The notes beneath the pieces were generated by a model. It had not been told where the DNA came from. It did no database searches and saw nothing but the letters and a program-made list of their open reading frames with translations. A program made the translations under genes and the position numbers. A stretch of 64,000 nt of DNA from CAVQJU01 sp963712905 (GTDB lineage: Bacteria > Acidobacteriota > Vicinamibacteria > Vicinamibacterales > CAVVIG01), in the NCBI GenBank assembly GCA_963712905.1, contig CAVQJU010000005.1, positions 62,001 through 126,000 of the forward strand. The letters run 5' to 3'. Shown here in pieces: positions 59,935 to 64,000 of this stretch; within the stretch, counting starts at the first letter, position 1; the number at the start of each line of letters is the position of its first letter.

Positions 59935-62838
59935 TCAGCGCCCGGGTGCCCGCGCAGGCGCCGACGCGGACACCGGCGTCGCGGTCTTGCCCAGGCTGAT
60001 CATGTTCGCGAGGAGCTGATAGGCTCCGTCGACGCCGGCGGGCAGTTCGCGCCAGAGCCCGAGGCCGACGTACACCCACCGGCCTTTTCCGTACGTGGCC
60101 GCGACCAGGGCGCCCTTCTTGGCTCCCTTGTTGGACTGAAACGGATCTTCGATCTGGAGCAGTTCCTGATACCGCGAGTCGTGGTCGGCGTCGAGAAAGT
60201 ACAGGCCGCGCTCCTGCACCCACCCGTTCCATGCGGCGTCGGTGATCTTGTTGGGAGCGTTGAGAAGCGGATCGCCGGTCGCCAGCACCGTGACCGGTGC
60301 GTGCTCGTCGGTCACGCGATCGTTGCTCACCGTCGCCGGATAGGGACCATATTGCGTTTCGTTGAACTCGAACTTGTTGTACTGCACGACGAGCGTGCCG
60401 CCGTTGTTCACGTAGTCGAGCAGCCGGCTGTTGTTGGCGCGCAGGTCCGCCCGACGTTCGTACGCGCGTACTCCCGTCACGATCGTGTCGAATCGAGACA
60501 GGTTGCCCCACGCGAGGTCCTCGGAGCCGATCAGCTCGAGCCTCGCCCCAAGCTGTTCGATCGCGGGCGGCACCTGATCGCCGACGCCCATGACGTAGCC
60601 GACCAGGAGATTCGGCGCGGTCCTGACGTCGATCACTTTCAGCGTCGTGCTCGCGGCGTCGTAAATGTGCTGACGCCTGATGTGCGGGTACTCGATCACC
60701 TGATAGCCGCGATCGAACATCTTGCCCCCGGACGTGACGATCGCGCGGACGCGATACGCGCCGACCGGCGTACCGGGCGCCGGCCTGACGTCGAAGCGGA
60801 CGGTCTGGGATTCGTCGGGCCGCGACAGCTTGAGCGGCTGCTCCGGCGGCGTCGCGGTCCATCCCTTCGGCATCTCGAGCGTGACCACGCCTTCGGCGGC
60901 GGCCGGCGATCCGTTCACGACGGTCACTCGTACCTCGCGCGACGCGTTCGGCGTCGGCGGCGGCGCGACGACGGCTGCCGGTGGCGGCGCGGTCGGAGGG
61001 GCGCCTCTCCTTGCTCCGGCGCGCGGCGCAGCCGGTGCGGGTGCGGCCGGCGCGGGGGCCGCCTGGCGCAGCGAGGCCGACGGTACGATCGCCACCTCGG
61101 GCGACACCCGTACCGACAACGCGGGAACGACCAGCAGATCCGATCGCTTCTCGCCGCTGAAGATGTCGCCCTGGTAGCGGTACTGGACCGGCAGCCCGTC
61201 AATCACTTCCTCGACGGCCTGCCCGCCTCCGGTGCCCGGGAAACCCAGCGTCACCTGAGCGTAGAACGACGTCGGCCGGAACGGCAGTCCGAACGGCGCG
61301 TCGTCGTCAAAGGTGTAGCGGCCCGCCTCGCCCTGACGATGCCAGTAGGGCTCGGTGATGCGCGCATCGCCGGGAATCGTGAGCTTGGGATCGCACCGTC
61401 CGACGATGTCTTTCTTGAGGCTCGTGAGCACCACGGGAGGCGGGGGCGGCGGCGCGTCCGCGCGCCCGCGCCCTCCGCGTCCGCCGCGGCCGAAATTCTG
61501 CCCCGTGACCTGCGTCAGCGTGCACGCCGCGTCATTCGCGAAGCCGTCGAACTTGATCTGCTTGACGGCGATCTCGGTCGCCCCACGGTTCGCCACCACG
61601 AGCGACACCGACACGTCCTGCCCCGGTACGACGATCCCGTCGTTGGCCAGCGCCTCGACGCGAACGCCGCTCGCAGCAATCAGCGCCTGCTGGAACTCGC
61701 GTTCCTTCTGGCGCAGGCGGAACTCGATTTCGAACCGGGCGATCTCCTCGATCGCGAGGTTGCGGAGCTGGCTCCGCACCACACGGACCGTGCGAAGGCC
61801 GGTCACCAGCGGCTGCACCACGGCCACATCGTCGCTGTCCGTGTCGAACTTCTTCTGCGCCGCCTGAACCGCTGAGGACACCGCGTTGAGCCCGTCGACC
61901 AGGGCCTTGGGCGGCTTGGCGCCGGCAAACTGCGCCAGCCCCACGATCGACGTGTCGAGGCCGTCGGTCAGCGAGCGCTCGTCGCGCTGCATCTGGCCGG
62001 GGATGGTGCACTCGGTGAGCTGGTAGTTCCGCGTCGCCGGTCCCGGCAGCGCCAGCAGCTGCGCCATGCCCTGGCACTTGTGCATGCTGCGAGCTTCGGT
62101 TCCGATGTCCAGGTAGGTCTTGCCGAGAAGGACGTCGTACACCGACGAGTTGACCCGCGTCAGCTTCGTGGACGCGTCGGGCTCCTGGCCGAATCCCGCG
62201 GAGTAGTAAAACTTCTTCGGCTGCCAGGGCCGCAGCCCGGCCTTGATCTGCTCGGGGTACTTGGTCGCGTCGCCGGCCAGCTTGTAGGCGTCGTGCGAGA
62301 GCACCGCCGACGCGTTGTGGTGCTGGCCCCCGTTGTCGCCGGTCGGGCTCATCGCGAAGACGACGTCCGGGCGGATCATACGGATCAGGCGCACGTAGTC
62401 GGCGGTGATCTCGTCCTTGCCCCACTTCTCGAACGTCTCGTCGATGCTGAACGAGTAGCCGAAGTCCACGGCGCGCGTGAAGTACTGCTCAGCGCCGTCG
62501 AACCGATGCAGCGCGGCAAGCTCCTGCGTCCGCAGCACGCCGAGCGCTTCGAAGATCTCGGGGCCGATCTCGTTCTGGCCGCCGTTCCCGCGCGTCGCCG
62601 TCGCGAGCGCCGTCCGGAAGCCCTGCCCCCGATTGAGCATCACCAGCAGCCCGTTGTCCTCGTCGTCGGGATGGGCCGTGGCTTCCATTACGATGCCGGT
62701 GTTGGCGAGGTGGCGCAGAACGAGGCCGAGCGCCGCATGCCCCTGGAGTTCGTCAACGGGTACGACCCGCATCTGCGCGCCCGGAAGCGTCACGAGGAGC
62801 GCGGCGAGGGCGATCGACCCGATCAATGCGCGTTTCAT
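59935..62838 (-). CDS. Large secreted PIG-L deacetylase-type protein with extra C-terminal domains
   Basis: 967 residues in one uninterrupted frame. After a signal peptide (MKRALIGSIALAALLVTLPG) comes a PIG-L domain: VMEATAHPDDEDNGLLVMLN with the zinc-binding HPDDE, RPDVVFAMSPTGDNGGQHHN. A region with a Gly/Arg stretch (GRGGRGGRGR) and poly-Pro follows. A second part, rich in beta-strands (VRVTVVNGSPAAAEGVVTLE), resembles NEW3-type domains. The end (LDYVNNGGTLVVQYNKFEFN, WVYVGLGLWRELPAGVDGAY) resembles a class I amidotransferase-like or ThuA-like fold. Secreted PIG-L proteins of this size are seen in Acidobacteriota and Bacteroidota. The substrate is unknown. Confidence 0.82.
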   Translation of the reverse strand: MKRALIGSIALAALLVTLPGAQMRVVPVDELQGHAALGLVLRHLANTGIVMEATAHPDDEDNGLLVMLNRGQGFRTALATATRGNGGQNEIGPEIFEALGVLRTQELAALHRFDGAEQYFTRAVDFGYSFSIDETFEKWGKDEITADYVRLIRMIRPDVVFAMSPTGDNGGQHHNASAVLSHDAYKLAGDATKYPEQIKAGLRPWQPKKFYYSAGFGQEPDASTKLTRVNSSVYDVLLGKTYLDIGTEARSMHKCQGMAQLLALPGPATRNYQLTECTIPGQMQRDERSLTDGLDTSIVGLAQFAGAKPPKALVDGLNAVSSAVQAAQKKFDTDSDDVAVVQPLVTGLRTVRVVRSQLRNLAIEEIARFEIEFRLRQKEREFQQALIAASGVRVEALANDGIVVPGQDVSVSLVVANRGATEIAVKQIKFDGFANDAACTLTQVTGQNFGRGGRGGRGRADAPPPPPPVVLTSLKKDIVGRCDPKLTIPGDARITEPYWHRQGEAGRYTFDDDAPFGLPFRPTSFYAQVTLGFPGTGGGQAVEEVIDGLPVQYRYQGDIFSGEKRSDLLVVPALSVRVSPEVAIVPSASLRQAAPAPAAPAPAAPRAGARRGAPPTAPPPAAVVAPPPTPNASREVRVTVVNGSPAAAEGVVTLEMPKGWTATPPEQPLKLSRPDESQTVRFDVRPAPGTPVGAYRVRAIVTSGGKMFDRGYQVIEYPHIRRQHIYDAASTTLKVIDVRTAPNLLVGYVMGVGDQVPPAIEQLGARLELIGSEDLAWGNLSRFDTIVTGVRAYERRADLRANNSRLLDYVNNGGTLVVQYNKFEFNETQYGPYPATVSNDRVTDEHAPVTVLATGDPLLNAPNKITDAAWNGWVQERGLYFLDADHDSRYQELLQIEDPFQSNKGAKKGALVAATYGKGRWVYVGLGLWRELPAGVDGAYQLLANMISLGKTATPVSASAPARAPGR

Positions 62839-62932
62839 AACAGCTGATTCTACAAGCAGGAAGGTCGTCTGGGCAGGCCCGCCTGGCCGGTGATCTCTTC
62901 GTTATGCCGTGCCACGTCCTGCCCGCCTTCCC

Positions 62933-64000
62933 CTACTTGCCCGCCCTGCCGGCGCCGAGGATCTCGTCGTAATACGCCTCGTACATCGGCACAATCCTCG
63001 TGTCGGCGAAGCATGTCGCCGCCGCGTGGCGGGCGGCCCGGGCCATGCGCTGATGGAGTGGTTGGTCGGTCAACAGGCGTATACCTGCCTGAGCCATAGC
63101 CTGAAGATCGTCCGGCGCGCACAGAAATCCGGTCACACCCTCCTCGATGAGGTCGGGCAGCCCGCCGATGCGGGACGCCACCACCGGCACCTCGCACGCC
63201 ATGGCCTCGAGCGCCGCCAGGCCGAAGCTCTCCTGCACCGACGGCATCAGGAACAGGTCCGAGGCGGACAGCAGGGGCACGACCTGCTCCTGATCGCCAA
63301 GGAACTGCACGTGCTCGGCCAGGCCGTGCTGCCGCGTGAGGCGCGACCGCCTCGGGCAGATCCGGGCCGTCGCCGACCATCAGCAGCCGCGCCGGCACCG
63401 CCTTGCGAATCTGCCGGAAGATTTCGATGACCGAGGGCACGCGCTTGACCGGCCGGAAATTCGACACGTGAATGACGAGCTTCTCGCCCGCGGGCGCCAG
63501 CTGCGCGCGAAGCTCGGGGCGGTCCTGACGCCGGTGCGATTCACCATCGACGAAGTTCGGGATGACCCGGATATCGCAGATCTGCCCGAGCTCGCGATGC
63601 GTGGTCGCCTTGAGGCTTTCGGACACGGCCGTGACGCCGTCCGACTGCTGGATCGAGAACCTGATGATTTCCGAGTACGAGCGGTCCGCGCCGAGCAGCG
63701 TGATGTCCGTGCCGTGCAGCGTCGTGATGACCTTCGGGACGGACCCGCCGTTCGAGGCTGCCAGAATCTGGCGGGCCAGATATCCCGCCGTCGCGTGCGG
63801 CACGGCGTAGTGCGCGTGGACGATGTCGAGGCGTTCCTCGCGCGACACCTGAACGATCTTGTTCGCCAGCGCCAGCAGGTACTGCGGCTCGCGGAACACC
63901 GGATACGTCGGCGCTTCGACGCGGTGAAAGGACAGACCCGGCTGGTAGTCGCCCAGGCGAAACGGCGTGTCGGTGCTCAGCACGTGCACGTGGTGACCGC
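62933..64000 (-). CDS. bshA: N-acetyl-alpha-D-glucosaminyl L-malate synthase (N-terminus outside window, frameshift near 63345)
   Basis: First enzyme of bacillithiol synthesis: transfer of GlcNAc from UDP-GlcNAc to L-malate. It shows HVLSTDTPFRLGDYQPGLSF, DIVHAHYAVPHATAGYLARQ, KVITTLHGTDITLLGADRSY, SDGVTAVSESLKATTHRELG, IHVSNFRPVKRVPSVIEIF and QESFGLAALEAMACEVPVVA, all typical of BshA. One extra base near 63345 splits the frame between GDGPDLPEAV and RLTRQHGLAEHVQFLGDQEQ. The start codon lies beyond base 64000. Bacillithiol also needs BshB (a PIG-L deacetylase) and BshC; PIG-L proteins are encoded at 50516 and 59935, but the latter is secreted. Confidence 0.92.

Overview
The window is one high-GC, gene-dense stretch of a bacterial chromosome. 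Type III glutamine synthetase, bacillithiol-type BshA, a DUF5916 outer-membrane protein, a nine-haem cytochrome beside Rieske/cytochrome b, and frequent GTG/TTG starts suggest an Acidobacteriota member, perhaps Vicinamibacteria. That placement is inference; no rRNA is present. I saw no tRNA, CRISPR array, transposase, prophage or replication origin.

Layout. 1-6.1 kb: end of a UPF0182 membrane protein, a secreted double-FKBP isomerase, a HEAT/DUF349 protein with a peroxiredoxin, an SGNH lipoprotein and a Nudix CoA diphosphatase. 6.3-14.6 kb: glutamine synthetase III, then type II topoisomerase subunits A and B with a NYN/OST-HTH RNase-like gene between them. 14.6-31.2 kb: aminotransferase, half-size asparaginase, glutaminyl-tRNA synthetase with a GNAT, a DUF5916 protein, rhodanese, a subtilase with eleven DNIVWGT repeats, Fpg-like glycosylase, an ArsR-methyltransferase fusion in front of ahcY, and a secreted aldose epimerase. 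31.3-32.6 kb: a GntR/slipin operon. 32.7-39.2 kb: the histidine operon hisI-G-D-C-B-H-F-A. 39.1-42.4 kb: cytochrome c, Rieske, cytochrome b and a nine-haem cytochrome, closed by a divergent remnant of the hisA 3' end. 42.7-57.9 kb: a glycan or glycoconjugate cluster (GH-GT2-NHL fusion, ABC exporter, two glycosyltransferases, PIG-L deacetylase, zinc-ribbon methyltransferase, AAA ATPase, B12 radical SAM enzyme, DegT aminotransferase, VTT membrane protein). 57.9-64 kb: amidohydrolase, a large secreted PIG-L protein and bshA, which runs off the edge.

The strongest new observation is a complete his attenuator before hisI: a sigma70-like promoter, an almost leaderless 22-codon leader with six His codons among its first 13, and an intrinsic terminator whose T-tract touches the hisI ATG. 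A second theme is short tandem repeats (heptamers, one octamer) that begin within a few bases of stop codons at seven sites, twice as mirrored arms with equal copy number (7+7 and 4+4). Three REP-like GTAG...CTAC palindromes share the same setting. Palindromic operators are visible at the ArsR-methyltransferase, GntR and AAA-ATPase genes.

Many genes, including gyrB/parE-, glnS- and glutamine synthetase-type genes, carry single indels that break the frame although the protein resumes intact in another frame. Because essential genes are hit, I read these as assembly errors, densest at 54.6-59.9 kb. They are annotated as whole genes spanning the frameshift.
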